From Bacillota bacterium (GTDB lineage Bacteria > Bacillota > Clostridia > Oscillospirales > Acutalibacteraceae), in the NCBI GenBank assembly GCA_023412715.1, contig JAEZCC010000013.1, positions 1 to 64,000 on the forward strand: a stretch of 64,000 nucleotides of DNA. Reading direction: 5' to 3'. The translations under genes were made by a program, and so were the position numbers. Within the stretch, counting starts at the first letter, position 1, and every line of letters starts with the position of its first letter. Of the stretch, positions 42,844 through 51,049 are shown piece by piece. Under the pieces are notes generated by a model. The model saw nothing but the letters and a program-made list of their open reading frames with translations, made no database searches and was not told the DNA's origin.

Positions 42844-44271
42844 ATGAGAATCACTTCGCAGATGATGATGTCGCAATATAAAAGGAACGTGAACGACTCG
42901 CTCAGTTCCATGAACAAGGCCATGCAGAGGGCCTACGATTACCGCGCGTTCGACCATCCGTCCGACAACCCGCTGGCCGCCGCGCAGACGTTCCAGGTCC
43001 AGTGGGAAACGAACCTGAACCTGGACTACCAGACGAACGTCAGCAACCTGAAAAGCGCCGTCAGCACGGCCGACAGCATTCTGCAGAACATAGACAGCAT
43101 TCTCACCACAACGGGCAGCACCAGCGTGCTGAAAGGCATCACCGGCACGACAAGCGACAGCGACCGGGAATCCATCGCAAAGGAGATCCTTGCCTACCGG
43201 GACACCATCGTTTCCGAGATGAACTCGAAATATGCCGACAGCTACCTGTTCGGCGGCTCCAATTCCTCGGAGGTGCCTTTCACCGTTAAGAACGACAAGC
43301 TGTACTACCGCGGCATCGACGTTGACACGGGCGAAAACCTCAACGGCGCGTCGGAGACGCTGAACTACACGTATGGCAGCGGCCCGGACGCCGTGGCCAA
43401 AACCATGCAGATCAATTTTGGGACGGCCATCGGCAAGAAGCTGAACGATTCCAGAATCGAGATCGACACCGGCGGCACGGACTTCAGCACGAACGTCACT
43501 TCCGACCCCGACGGCTCGGGATACAAGATCACGATCACCATGCCGGCCACAAAGACAAAGGGCGACCTGCAGGCTTACCTTCAGGGGACGGATTTTCAGA
43601 CAACCCTTCAGAGCGATATTCCGGCAATGGCGGGCGTTTCGACAAACCAGATCACCGTCAGCGGCCTGCCGGACAATAAGAACGATACCCTCGCCTCCGG
43701 CGCCAGCGACGCTTCTACTGCCGGCATCACCGACATCGTCAGCCTCGACAAGCTTGCGGGCGAATCGATTTACGTCGACATCGGCCTCGGCATCACGGCC
43801 AGCAGCGGGAACATCAACGCCCAGAGCGCGTTCGATTCCGCCATGCCCGGCATCGCCTACCTCGGCTACGGCAAATCGGACGTCACCAATGAAGACGGAA
43901 GCGTGACCGCCGACGTGCCGAACAATATCTTCTCGCTCCTTACGACCATCGCGGCCGACCTGAGGGATCCCAGCCTGGTCGGCAACAGCCTTGTGTCGGC
44001 TGTCGACCCGTACATCACGAATTTTACGAACACGCAGGAAAAGTTTGAAGCGAAACAGACGGAGATCGGCTCGAAGCTCCAACTGCTGGGCGACACGCAG
44101 AATTACCTCGAAAACATGGGGATGAACCTCGACGACAAGGACAACCAGGTCGAATTCGTCGACGTCACCGACGCCATTACGGACTATTACATGCAGCAGT
44201 ACTGCTACGAGGCCTCGCTCAAGGTGGGCGGGCAGACCATTCAGCAAAGCCTGATGGATTACCTGAAATAA
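42844..44271 (+). CDS. flgL: FlgL hook-associated protein 3
   Basis: Second hook-filament junction protein, related to flagellin. It starts MRITSQMMMSQYKRNVN and has NLKSAVSTADSILQNIDSIL near residue 64; the C-terminal flagellin-like helices include LQLLGDTQNYLENM. Length 475 is longer than many FlgL owing to a large middle domain (residues 150-370). The ribosome binding site AAGGGG overlaps the flgK stop. Confidence 0.95.
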   Translation: MRITSQMMMSQYKRNVNDSLSSMNKAMQRAYDYRAFDHPSDNPLAAAQTFQVQWETNLNLDYQTNVSNLKSAVSTADSILQNIDSILTTTGSTSVLKGITGTTSDSDRESIAKEILAYRDTIVSEMNSKYADSYLFGGSNSSEVPFTVKNDKLYYRGIDVDTGENLNGASETLNYTYGSGPDAVAKTMQINFGTAIGKKLNDSRIEIDTGGTDFSTNVTSDPDGSGYKITITMPATKTKGDLQAYLQGTDFQTTLQSDIPAMAGVSTNQITVSGLPDNKNDTLASGASDASTAGITDIVSLDKLAGESIYVDIGLGITASSGNINAQSAFDSAMPGIAYLGYGKSDVTNEDGSVTADVPNNIFSLLTTIAADLRDPSLVGNSLVSAVDPYITNFTNTQEKFEAKQTEIGSKLQLLGDTQNYLENMGMNLDDKDNQVEFVDVTDAITDYYMQQYCYEASLKVGGQTIQQSLMDYLK

Positions 44272-44290
44272 CAGCTTCCCGGAGGGCGAC

Positions 44291-44596
44291 ATGCTTCTCG
44301 TAATTGAAGACAAAGACGATCCGGCCGGCGGCATCGCGGTCGAATGCGACGGCCCCGCGGAAACCGAGCTGGCGTATATTCCCGCTATACGCGTGACCTT
44401 CCCGGCGGAGCCGGCGCAGGTGCGGCGCGACTGCGCCGTGCAGCGCATGGGCTACGAATGGCGAAGGAAGGGGATGGCGGAAGCGCTTTCCTCCGCCCCG
44501 CGCGCCGGGCTTGTGCCCATGTACCTCAAGGCCGTGCTGCGCACCGGGTGGCCGCCTTTTTCACCGGAGGCCGCAAGGCTTTCACAGAAAGCGTAA
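44291..44596 (+). CDS. Conserved-position unknown protein between flgL and fliW
   Basis: A 101-residue protein I do not recognise. GGAGGGCGAC gives ATG 44291 a strong ribosome binding site, and the gene lies 19 bases after flgL and 23 before fliW, so it is surely translated as part of the operon. It has no membrane segment or signal peptide. The N-terminal half has beta-like character; the C-terminal half is basic with WRRKGMAEAL and VLRTGWPPFSP. Other Firmicutes have unrelated small genes here (DUF6470 in some). A role in flagellar post-transcriptional control or export is possible from position only. Confidence 0.7.
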   Translation: MLLVIEDKDDPAGGIAVECDGPAETELAYIPAIRVTFPAEPAQVRRDCAVQRMGYEWRRKGMAEALSSAPRAGLVPMYLKAVLRTGWPPFSPEAARLSQKA

Positions 44597-44619
44597 ACAG
44601 AACGGAGGAAAATAAAACC

Positions 44620-45060
44620 ATGCAGCCTACCGCAGCCGGCGCCGCCTCCCCCGAACCGGAGGGGAAAATCGCCATCCATTTTGAAGACGGCATCTACGGT
44701 TTTGAAGACATCAAGGATTTTGTCCTGGTGGAGCGGGACAACAGCCGGGTCATCTGGTCGCTGTGCGCGGCGGGGGGCGGCTTTCCGTCGCTGATTGTCG
44801 TGGACCCGTTCGTCGTCATGCAGGACTACCGCCCGCAGCTGACCCCGCAGGAGCGGCAGGCGCTGGGGAACCCCTCGGACGACGAGCTGTGCTTCTTCGC
44901 CGTGGCGGTCATCCGTGAAAACCTCGCGGATTCCGTCGTCAACCTGAAAAGCCCCATCGTCATCAACATGCCCGCAAGGCGTGCAAAACAGATTATTATG
45001 GAAAACAGCGACTACCCCGTGCGCTGCCGTCTTTTCGGCGGCGCGCCGAAACGGAGGTAG
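44620..45060 (+). CDS. fliW: FliW flagellar assembly factor
   Basis: Binds flagellin and, when free, sequesters CsrA, thus coupling flagellin translation to its secretion. The 146-residue protein has IHFEDGIYGFEDIKDFVLVE near residue 17 and NLKSPIVINMPARRAKQIIM near the C-terminus. ATG 44620 follows GGAGG. An open frame runs further upstream in-frame but overlaps the preceding gene and has no binding site. It lies four bases before csrA. Confidence 0.95.
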   Translation: MQPTAAGAASPEPEGKIAIHFEDGIYGFEDIKDFVLVERDNSRVIWSLCAAGGGFPSLIVVDPFVVMQDYRPQLTPQERQALGNPSDDELCFFAVAVIRENLADSVVNLKSPIVINMPARRAKQIIMENSDYPVRCRLFGGAPKRR

Positions 45061-45064
45061 CGGC

Positions 45065-45346
45065 ATGCTGGTGATTTCACGCAAGACCTCCGAGTCCGTC
45101 ATCATCGGCGACGATATCGAAATCGTCGTGACCGAAATCGGCTCCGAGCGGGTCAAGCTCGGCATCAACGCGCCGAAGGGCGTGCCCATTCTGCGCAAAG
45201 AGCTGCTGGAAACCCGCGAGATGAACCGCGAGGCGGCGGGCGCCGTCTCCGAAAAGGCAGCCATGGAAGAGCTGCGCCGCCTGCTGGGCGACGCGGACAC
45301 AGGCGCAGCCCGCTCCGCCCCGCCCTCCGGCACGGAGAAAAAGTAA
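45065..45346 (+). CDS. csrA: CsrA translational regulator
   Basis: RNA-binding repressor of flagellin translation in Firmicutes, held in check by FliW. The start MLVISRKTSESVIIGDDIEI and the GVPILRKEL region are canonical. The RNA-binding residues at the N-terminus and the C-terminal Arg-rich strand are kept. The protein is 93 residues, longer than the usual 60-75 because of a Gly/Ala/Ser-rich tail. CGGAGGTAG precedes the ATG. Confidence 0.96.
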   Translation: MLVISRKTSESVIIGDDIEIVVTEIGSERVKLGINAPKGVPILRKELLETREMNREAAGAVSEKAAMEELRRLLGDADTGAARSAPPSGTEKK

Positions 45347-45468
45347 ATCCCGCCGAAGAGGGGGAGATGCGGGAAGTTCCCGCGCAGGCCAAAAAATTTT
45401 CAGGCCGGCCGCGGGTGCAAAAAATGGGGAGCAAAAACTTTTTTTATCCGCAAATGTCGTTTTACGGC

Positions 45469-45495
45469 TAAATTTTTTCCGTAAATTACCGATAT
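45469..45495 (+). promoter_or_regulatory. Sigma-28 (SigD) promoter of flagellin
   Basis: TAAA at 45469-45472, 15 bases, ACCGATAT at 45488-45495, one mismatch to consensus. It gives flagellin its own transcript with a leader of about 165 bases. The 120 bases between csrA and this promoter show only a short inverted repeat (GCGGGAA/TTCCCGC) and no gene. Confidence 0.9.
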
Positions 45496-45499
45496 ATAG

Positions 45500-45666
45500 G
45501 ATGAATTCCAAAAGGGATCCGGAACCGCGGCCGCCGTTTTACAGGGCCCGTAAATCGGAGCCGCGGGCCCGGAAGCCCGTTCGGAATAAAGAAAGCAAAG
45601 AGAACGGATTCTCTTGCCCGCAAGGCGGCCCAAGCCGCCCGGGAAAAATCAAGGAGGAAAATTTTT
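45500..45666 (+). promoter_or_regulatory. Flagellin mRNA leader with multiple GGA motifs (candidate CsrA target)
   Basis: About eight GGA triplets occur in the leader, including the one in the AAGGAGG ribosome binding site. A GGCGGC-CCAA-GCCGCC hairpin ends about 20 bases before that site. CsrA dimers bind two GGA motifs in hag leaders of other Firmicutes. Binding here is inferred from motif count and the adjacent csrA-fliW genes. Confidence 0.6.
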
Positions 45667-46848
45667 ATGCGTATTCAGCACAATATTATGGCCCTCAACG
45701 CTTCCAACCGTCTGAAGGCAAACGACAGCGCCATCAGCAAGAACATCGCGAAGCTGTCTTCCGGCTACCGCATCAACAGCGCGGCGGACGACGCCGCAGG
45801 ACTTGCGGTTTCCGAGAAAATGCGCTCCCAGATCAACGGCCTGAACCAGGCTCAGGACAATGCCCAGAACGGCATCTCGCTGGTACAGACGGCTGAAGGC
45901 GGCCTGAACGAAACTTCCGCCATCCTGCAGAGGATGAACACCTTGGCTGTCGAATCCGCGAACGGCACTTACCAGAGCGGGACAGACCGCGCGAACCTGC
46001 AGAAGGAAATCGTCGCCCTCCAGTCCGAAATCAACACCATCTCCACCTCCACGAACTTCAACCAGATCAACCTGCTCGACGGTTCGCTGGGATATACGGT
46101 TACGATTGGCACTGGTGACTTTGTTTCTGTGAGTAGCATATCGGTTCTCGGCGGTAATCTCACCGCGACAAGCGCATCCGCTTTCACTGTGGACCTTACG
46201 GCTTCGACCGGCGTGGTCGCCGTAACAACAGCGGCCGGTGCTGTCAAAGGTCTGTCCTTCTCGACCGTAACTGTGGCAGACGGCGTAGGTAGCTACACGG
46301 TTAACGCAAAAGTCGATTACAGTGGTACCACTGACACCGAGAAGGCAGAACTGCGGAAATATGAAGGCCTGAGCATCTCCTTCAAGACAAACAGTGATTT
46401 CTTGGTTGCTACCGGTGCCACTGGTGATATTTCTGCCACAGAAAACAACGAGCTTACGCTCCAGATCGGTTCAGACAACAAAGACGACCAGCGTGTCCAG
46501 CTCGCCATCGGTGACATGAGCACCGCGGGTCTCGGCATCCAGAACGTCGACATTTCGACACAGGATAACGCGAAGGCCGCGATTGACACCATCAAGGCTG
46601 CCATCAACACGGTTTCCGCTGGGCGCGCCGACCTCGGCGCCCTGCAGAACCGCCTTGAGCACACCAGCAACAACCTCAGCACGATGAGCGAGAACCTCAC
46701 CTCCGCTGAAAGCCAGATCCGCGACGTGGATATGTCCGACGAATACGTCCAGTATTCCAAGAACCAGATCCTCTCGCAGGCTGCTACGGCAATGCTGGCT
46801 CAGGCCAACACCCAGCCGCAGAACGTCCTCACGCTTCTCAAAGGCTGA
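45667..46848 (+). CDS. hag: Flagellin
   Basis: Filament subunit. The conserved D0/D1 ends are clear: MRIQHNIMALNASNRLKAND at the start, LSSGYRINSAADDAAGLAVSE near residue 32, and at the end SESQIRDVDMSDEYVQYSKN and AMLAQANTQPQNVLTLL. The middle domain (about residues 140-265) is Thr/Val/Gly-rich and uses more T-ending codons than the flanks, as expected for a variable exposed domain. Length 393. AAGGAGG precedes the ATG. Strong sigma-28 promoter upstream and a strong terminator 35 bases downstream. Confidence 0.97.
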   Translation: MRIQHNIMALNASNRLKANDSAISKNIAKLSSGYRINSAADDAAGLAVSEKMRSQINGLNQAQDNAQNGISLVQTAEGGLNETSAILQRMNTLAVESANGTYQSGTDRANLQKEIVALQSEINTISTSTNFNQINLLDGSLGYTVTIGTGDFVSVSSISVLGGNLTATSASAFTVDLTASTGVVAVTTAAGAVKGLSFSTVTVADGVGSYTVNAKVDYSGTTDTEKAELRKYEGLSISFKTNSDFLVATGATGDISATENNELTLQIGSDNKDDQRVQLAIGDMSTAGLGIQNVDISTQDNAKAAIDTIKAAINTVSAGRADLGALQNRLEHTSNNLSTMSENLTSAESQIRDVDMSDEYVQYSKNQILSQAATAMLAQANTQPQNVLTLLKG

Positions 46849-46883
46849 GCGAACTTCTGAAACAAAACCGCATTCCTTCAAAA

Positions 46884-46916
46884 GGGCTTTCCGGCAAATG
46901 CCGGAAAGCCCTTTTT
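46884..46916 (+). terminator. Rho-independent terminator of flagellin
   Basis: A 12-base-pair perfect stem (46884-46895 with 46900-46911), four-base loop, five T. The A-run on the other side makes it able to stop minus-strand transcripts from the MATE gene too. The rest of 46917-47090 shows no gene. Confidence 0.93.
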
Positions 46917-47090
46917 GCCGCGTATTACGCGCGCAATGACGGCGTCGGTTCCCGCAAGCGGGGCACGCCAGCCCGTACGGGAGCTTTGTGTCCGCGGGAG
47001 CCTTGTCTTTTCTCTCCCGCCAGAACTGCGCCCGCGGTCTGCTCCGTTCTGCCCGGCGGGGCTCGGCGGCGGCGACACGCCGCCCGTCCG

Positions 47091-48449
47091 TCAGCGCAGG
47101 ACCGACACCCATTTGACCCGCAGAATCAGGAGGATGGAAATCACGGCGGCCGCATAGTTGGAAAACAGGTTCCCCCAGAACACGGAATAATAGAGAAGCA
47201 CATGCTCCGTCGCAAGGATGAAGATATACCGCAGGAACCAGATACGCAGCAGGCCGAGAAACATGGGGATCCCCGTTCTGCCGAGGCCGATGAACGCGCC
47301 CTGCACCGCCATGCAGACGCCGAAGCCCACCACGGAATACGTATAGATATGCAGCGCCCTGTTCGCCACGTCCAGAACGTCCTTCCGCTGCGTGAAAAGC
47401 ACGGTCAGGTACGGCGAAGCCGGCACAATAATAGCGATGATGATTGCTGCGGTGACCGCCGCCGCGACGCAGCCGTAAAAGCAGGACTTTTTCGCTTTCT
47501 CCGGCTGGCCGGCGCCGATGTTGATGCTGACCATCGTCGTCACGGCGGATCCGAACGCCGCCGGCAGGTTGAAGCAGACGGCCGTAATATTGCTGGCGAT
47601 CCCCTGGCCGTTCAGTACAATCGCGCCGTATTTCTGGATCTCCTGGTTAATCAGGAAAAACGCAAGGCTGATCATCACGCTTGTCAGCATGGCGGGGACG
47701 CCGACCCGAAAAATCTCCCGAATCAGCTCTTTGTCGGGCCGGTAGCCCTTCAGGGTGAGCCTGTCCTCCCCTTTCTTGAGAAAAAGCTCGTAAAACATCC
47801 AGACGCAGATGATGACGTTCGAGCACAGGGAAGAGAGGACGCAGCCCACAATCTCCATGCGCAGCCAGACGATGAAGACCACGTTGAACAGAATTTTCAG
47901 CACCAGCATCAGAAGCATGCGCACAAAGGTCGCCTCCGGCTTGCCGGTGGCGTTTTTAATGGCGTTGTAGATGCTCTCAAGAAAAGAAAAAGGAAGCACG
48001 AAAGCGTACAGGCTGATATAAAGGAAGACATTATGCGAGATTTCCGGGTCGACCCCCGCCGCGACCGGAACAGCCGCCAGCGCCATCAGCGGGGCGACGC
48101 AAACCCCGAGCATGGAGCCGAACGCCATAATCTGCGTGGAGACATAGCGCACGCGCGGAAAATCACCGCTCCCGTTCGCCTGCCCGATAATCGCCATGGC
48201 GGCCACGCTGATCCCCTGCGCCAGCGCCGTCATCATGTTGACGACCGGCTCGCTGAACGTCACCGCGCTGGCGACGAGCGTGCCCGCGGCATTGTTGATG
48301 AACAGCCCGTCGGAAAGTGGAAGAAGGGATTGAATCACGCTCATCATCAGCGTCGGGAAAGAAAGAAGCAGAAGGGTCCTGAGGAGGCTTCCGTGCAGAA
48401 TCAGCTCCCTGCGCTGTTCCGTGCTTTGGTGCAAAAATTCCAGTTTCAA
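47091..48449 (-). CDS. MATE-family efflux transporter
   Basis: Twelve-helix membrane antiporter of the multidrug and toxin extrusion family, 452 residues. Typical motifs: LLLLSFPTLMMSVIQSLLPLSDGLFIN in helix 1, a matching start of the second half (GVPAMLTSVMISLAFFLINQEIQKYG near residue 253) and a conserved LSLIP-like pseudo-repeat. Starts with TTG 48449, the only in-frame start before helix 1; AGCGGG is a weak binding site. It has its own sigma-A promoter. Substrate is unknown; it appears unrelated to motility. Confidence 0.9.
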   Translation of the reverse strand: MKLEFLHQSTEQRRELILHGSLLRTLLLLSFPTLMMSVIQSLLPLSDGLFINNAAGTLVASAVTFSEPVVNMMTALAQGISVAAMAIIGQANGSGDFPRVRYVSTQIMAFGSMLGVCVAPLMALAAVPVAAGVDPEISHNVFLYISLYAFVLPFSFLESIYNAIKNATGKPEATFVRMLLMLVLKILFNVVFIVWLRMEIVGCVLSSLCSNVIICVWMFYELFLKKGEDRLTLKGYRPDKELIREIFRVGVPAMLTSVMISLAFFLINQEIQKYGAIVLNGQGIASNITAVCFNLPAAFGSAVTTMVSINIGAGQPEKAKKSCFYGCVAAAVTAAIIIAIIVPASPYLTVLFTQRKDVLDVANRALHIYTYSVVGFGVCMAVQGAFIGLGRTGIPMFLGLLRIWFLRYIFILATEHVLLYYSVFWGNLFSNYAAAVISILLILRVKWVSVLR

Positions 48450-48479
48450 TGAAAACCCGCTTTCTATTCGTGAGTTTTT

Positions 48480-48508
48480 ATTGTATCACGAACACCCCCC
48501 TTTTTCAA
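48480..48508 (-). promoter_or_regulatory. Sigma-A promoter of the MATE gene
   Basis: Minus strand: TTGAAA at 48503-48508, 17-base spacer, TACAAT at 48480-48485, about 30 bases upstream of the TTG start. Confidence 0.75.
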
Positions 48509-48548
48509 TCTTCCCATGCCCCCGCGGCAAACAGATGTGAAAAAATGC

Positions 48549-48577
48549 TTGACATCAAAAGGCCTACGTGATATGAT
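48549..48577 (+). promoter_or_regulatory. Sigma-A promoter of tRNA-fMet
   Basis: TTGACA at 48549-48554, 17-base spacer, TATGAT at 48572-48577. It is about 38 bases upstream of the tRNA. Confidence 0.88.
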
Positions 48578-48615
48578 AATAAGGCTCTCTAAAAGGGCAG
48601 CACCAAACTTAATAT

Positions 48616-48692
<77 letters not shown>

Positions 48693-48700
48693 AAACAAAA

Positions 48701-48730
48701 ACCCGGAAGCCGCGTCGCTTCCGGGTTTTC
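48701..48730 (+). terminator. Rho-independent terminator after tRNA-fMet
   Basis: Ten-base-pair perfect stem (48701-48710 with 48717-48726), six-base loop, T run to 48729. Bases 48731-48930 between it and the next gene show nothing recognisable. Confidence 0.92.
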
Positions 48731-48944
48731 CATACAGCTTTAGTTATCTGTCGTTAACTTTCAGCCGCTTTGTCTGTGAAAATAAGGCCTCGTTCTTTCG
48801 TCCGCCCTCTCCGCATCCTGATAAAGGCCGGGCAGCGCGGCAATCCTAACAATATGCACGGGATCAAAAAGAGCGTGAGATCGAAAAACTTCACGGAACC
48901 CTGCCGTCCGGCACGGACCATCAGTCTGAGAAAGGAGACTGAAA

Positions 48945-49226
48945 ATGAAATTCAACTATTCTGAAAACAGGATTTATCTGAACGATGAAACCGGGAAAAC
49001 CGTTGCGGAAGTGACGTTTCCGCCTGTTTCACAAAGCACCGTCAATATCAATCACACTTTTGTCGACGACTCCCTGCGCGGGCAGGGAATCGCCAACGAG
49101 CTTCTGTTGGCGGCCGCCCAATCGCTGAGAGAAAAACAGATGAAAGCCTACCCTACCTGCTCGTATGCCATACACTGGTTTTCCAAACACCCGGAGTTCG
49201 CGGACGTATATTCCGATCATCCATGA
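48945..49226 (+). CDS. Small GNAT-type acetyltransferase (YjdJ/Gcn5-related family)
   Basis: A 93-residue protein with the compact Acetyltransf_CG fold seen in YjdJ-like proteins. The acetyl-CoA-binding core VDDSLRGQGIANELLLAAAQ (residues 40-59) has the R/Q-x-x-G-x-G/A motif, and the C-terminal CSYAIHWFSKHPEF matches the family. AAAGGAG precedes the ATG. The natural substrate of this family is unknown. It seems to be a single-gene unit. Confidence 0.88.
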   Translation: MKFNYSENRIYLNDETGKTVAEVTFPPVSQSTVNINHTFVDDSLRGQGIANELLLAAAQSLREKQMKAYPTCSYAIHWFSKHPEFADVYSDHP

Positions 49227-49361
49227 AAGCGTCTGCCGGACGCCGTCTCCGAAGGCCGCCGCAGCCATGATCCGCCGCTGACCGGAGCCGTCTTCGGGCG
49301 GATCTTCAGTCTCTGTACGCCCATCGGGGCAAGGCAGCGACCGAAGCCCCTTCCGTCCTTC

Positions 49362-49667
49362 TTACGCCTGACCGGAAGGGGAAACCGTCGGCAGGCTGCT
49401 CAGATTGTTGCTGTCGCTGCCGTCTGGAATCGACTTGAGATATTCCGTATCGCCCCGGTGCGCGATGCCCACGCCGGCAATGCCGCCCTGCCGAGCCAGT
49501 TGCACAGCCTGCTCTTTTTCCAGAACCGTATTGTCCGAGAGCCGGTAGCCGGTCACTCTGCCGCCCTTCTTGACCAACCCGGTGATGCTGCGGGCGTCGG
49601 ACGAAGGGCTCGGAATCTTGTCCAGCGTGTTCCGGGCCAGGATATTCTGCTCTTGATTTTCTTCCAC
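49362..49667 (-). CDS. DUF3892-domain protein
   Basis: A 101-residue soluble protein. Residues 27-92 match the DUF3892 pattern: ITGLVKKGGRVTGYRLSDN, the helix EKEQAVQLARQG, then GVGIAHRGDTEYLKSIPDGSDSNNLSSLP. The family is common in Firmicutes with no known function. Starts with GTG 49667, GGAGGAG nine bases upstream. Monocistronic, with a bidirectional terminator further upstream at 49802-49846. Confidence 0.85.
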   Translation of the reverse strand: MEENQEQNILARNTLDKIPSPSSDARSITGLVKKGGRVTGYRLSDNTVLEKEQAVQLARQGGIAGVGIAHRGDTEYLKSIPDGSDSNNLSSLPTVSPSGQA

Positions 49668-49801
49668 CGCAAATCTCCTCCTTTTCTATTTTGATTATTT
49701 TGCGCACCGGTTTTAAAATTATTATCCTCGAAAATATGGCAGAAGGCGAACCGCCCCCTGATCCGGTGATTGGGGGCCGGATTCGATTTCCGCAATAAAA
49801 T

Positions 49802-49846
49802 AAAAAGCTGAACGCCGTGTACCGATACGGCCGTTCAGCTTTTTTA
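49802..49846 (-). terminator. Terminator of the leftward aldolase gene
   Basis: A long stem pairing AAAAAGCTGAACG with CGTTCAGCTTTTT around an inner CCGT/ACGG stem. A and T runs on both sides make it bidirectional. It follows the aldolase stop by about 100 bases on the minus strand. Confidence 0.85.
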
Positions 49847-49946
49847 TTATGGATGAAAGATATCTCAAGCGCTTTCCCGGGCGGGGCAGCCGGAGGACGC
49901 AAAACGCCGGACCCGCATACGGCATGACGGAGGAGGAAAAAAGGCG

Positions 49947-50792
49947 CTACTTTGCGTAGGTCCGGAACAAACGGATCTTATGGCGGGCAACTTCGACAAC
50001 GCTTTCCCGCGCCATAGCCATAAGGTCGCGGATGAACGCATGATTGCCGTATTTTTTGAACGCCTCTTCCAGCCCGCGGTTGAAAGCAAGGTTCAGATCC
50101 GTACCGACGTTGATTTTTGCGACTCCCAAGCCGCAAAGCCGGACGATGTCCTCATCGGGGGTGTTGGAGCCTCCGTGTACGACCATGGGGCAGGGCAGGG
50201 ATTTTACAATCTGCTCCGCACGCTGAAAGTCGATCACAGGCTTGGAGGAATAAAGTCCATGCGCCGTGCCGATGGAAACGGCGAGCGCGTCGATTCCGGT
50301 TTCGGCGGCGAAAACCGCGGCTTTTTCCGGGTCCGTCATTCCGGAATTGCGGACTTCGACCGGAGCCGAGGCATCGAAAATTTCTCCGAGCTCCGCCTCT
50401 ACGGAAACGCCGCGCGCATGGGCGTATTCCACGACCCGCCTGGTCGACTGGATGTTTTCGCTGAAATCCGAAGAGGAAAGATCAATCATGACGCCGGTAA
50501 ATCCGCTCTCTATGCACCTGACGGCCTGTTCGTAGGAATGTCCGTGATCCAGGCTGACGGAAACCGGGACGGTGCAGTGGCCGGCCGCGGTATTCGCCAT
50601 GGTGACCATATAGTCGGCGCCGGAAAAATCCAGATCATCGCGAAAGAGCTGGATAATGAGCGGGGACTTCTCTTCTTCGGCGGCTCTGGTAACGGCCTGG
50701 ATCGTTTCCATGTTGACGACGTTGAACGCAGGGACGGCGTAGCCTTTTTTCTGCGCCTCCAGAAGCAGCGGTGCAAACGGGACGATTTTCAT
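49947..50792 (-). CDS. Class II ketose-bisphosphate aldolase (FbaA/GatY family)
   Basis: Zinc-dependent aldolase that splits a ketose 1,6-bisphosphate (fructose- or tagatose-type) into two trioses. The 281-residue protein has AVPAFNVVNMETIQAV near the start, the zinc site SLDHGH near residue 81, ESGFTGVMIDLS, VEAELGEI near residue 133, the zinc His in IGTAHGLY near residue 176 and in MVVHGGSN near residue 206, and KINVGTDLN. ATG 50792 follows AAGGAG. It diverges from the kinase-led operon at 51273. A GatY-like role in this locus is likely but the stereochemistry cannot be read from sequence. Confidence 0.88.
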   Translation of the reverse strand: MKIVPFAPLLLEAQKKGYAVPAFNVVNMETIQAVTRAAEEEKSPLIIQLFRDDLDFSGADYMVTMANTAAGHCTVPVSVSLDHGHSYEQAVRCIESGFTGVMIDLSSSDFSENIQSTRRVVEYAHARGVSVEAELGEIFDASAPVEVRNSGMTDPEKAAVFAAETGIDALAVSIGTAHGLYSSKPVIDFQRAEQIVKSLPCPMVVHGGSNTPDEDIVRLCGLGVAKINVGTDLNLAFNRGLEEAFKKYGNHAFIRDLMAMARESVVEVARHKIRLFRTYAK

Positions 50793-50875
50793 TGCAATCA
50801 CTCCTTAAAAGTTTGAAAACAGCGTAAATTTCCGGAAAAAGCGCGAAAGATATCTTCTGCGCTTTTGACTCTAAC

Positions 50876-50904
50876 ATCGTAGCACACAATTAAATCTTTT
50901 TCAA
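50876..50904 (-). promoter_or_regulatory. Sigma-A promoter of the leftward aldolase
   Basis: Minus strand: TTGAAA at 50899-50904, 17-base spacer, TACGAT at 50876-50881, about 85 bases upstream of the aldolase start. Confidence 0.75.
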
Positions 50905-50972
50905 TATAAAATTAAAGATTATTGCTCTGGATAAGCCGGATTTGCCGGAAATAAGTATACATATTATCTACA

Positions 50973-50994
50973 TTTTCAAATACTTTTTTGAAAA
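50973..50994. promoter_or_regulatory. Inverted repeat between divergent sugar genes (candidate operator)
   Basis: TTTTCAA at 50973-50979 is mirrored by TTGAAAA at 50988-50994 around an eight-base centre. It lies between the two divergent promoters, where a shared operator for the ROK repressor (58348) would fit. A GCCGGA-TTT-GCCGGA direct repeat is about 35 bases away. The rest of 50793-51272 is AT-rich without a gene. Confidence 0.45.
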
Positions 50995-51020
50995 ATTTAA
51001 AATAATATTATCGTTTGCTA

Positions 51021-51049
51021 TTGACAATCGCGGAATTTGCGGGTATGAT
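51021..51049 (+). promoter_or_regulatory. Sigma-A promoter of the sugar-utilisation operon
   Basis: TTGACA at 51021-51026, 17-base spacer, TATGAT at 51044-51049. The leader to the kinase start is about 215 bases. Confidence 0.85.

Noticed and set aside
41278..44448. Minus-strand open frame of 1056 codons across flgK and flgL
   Set aside because: Longest frame in the window, but it is the antisense of two conserved genes, has Val/Arg/Asp-biased content, no binding site and no domain.
44344..44619. Upstream in-frame extension of fliW
   Set aside because: Overlaps the preceding gene almost entirely, has no binding site, and FliW proteins start at the chosen ATG.
48770..48964. 64-codon plus-strand ORF before the acetyltransferase
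   Set aside because: No ribosome binding site, overlaps the true start of the acetyltransferase and shows no family pattern.
49680..49800. Promoter for the DUF3892 gene
   Set aside because: A GATAAT -10-like element exists but no -35 at suitable distance was found, so no call was made.
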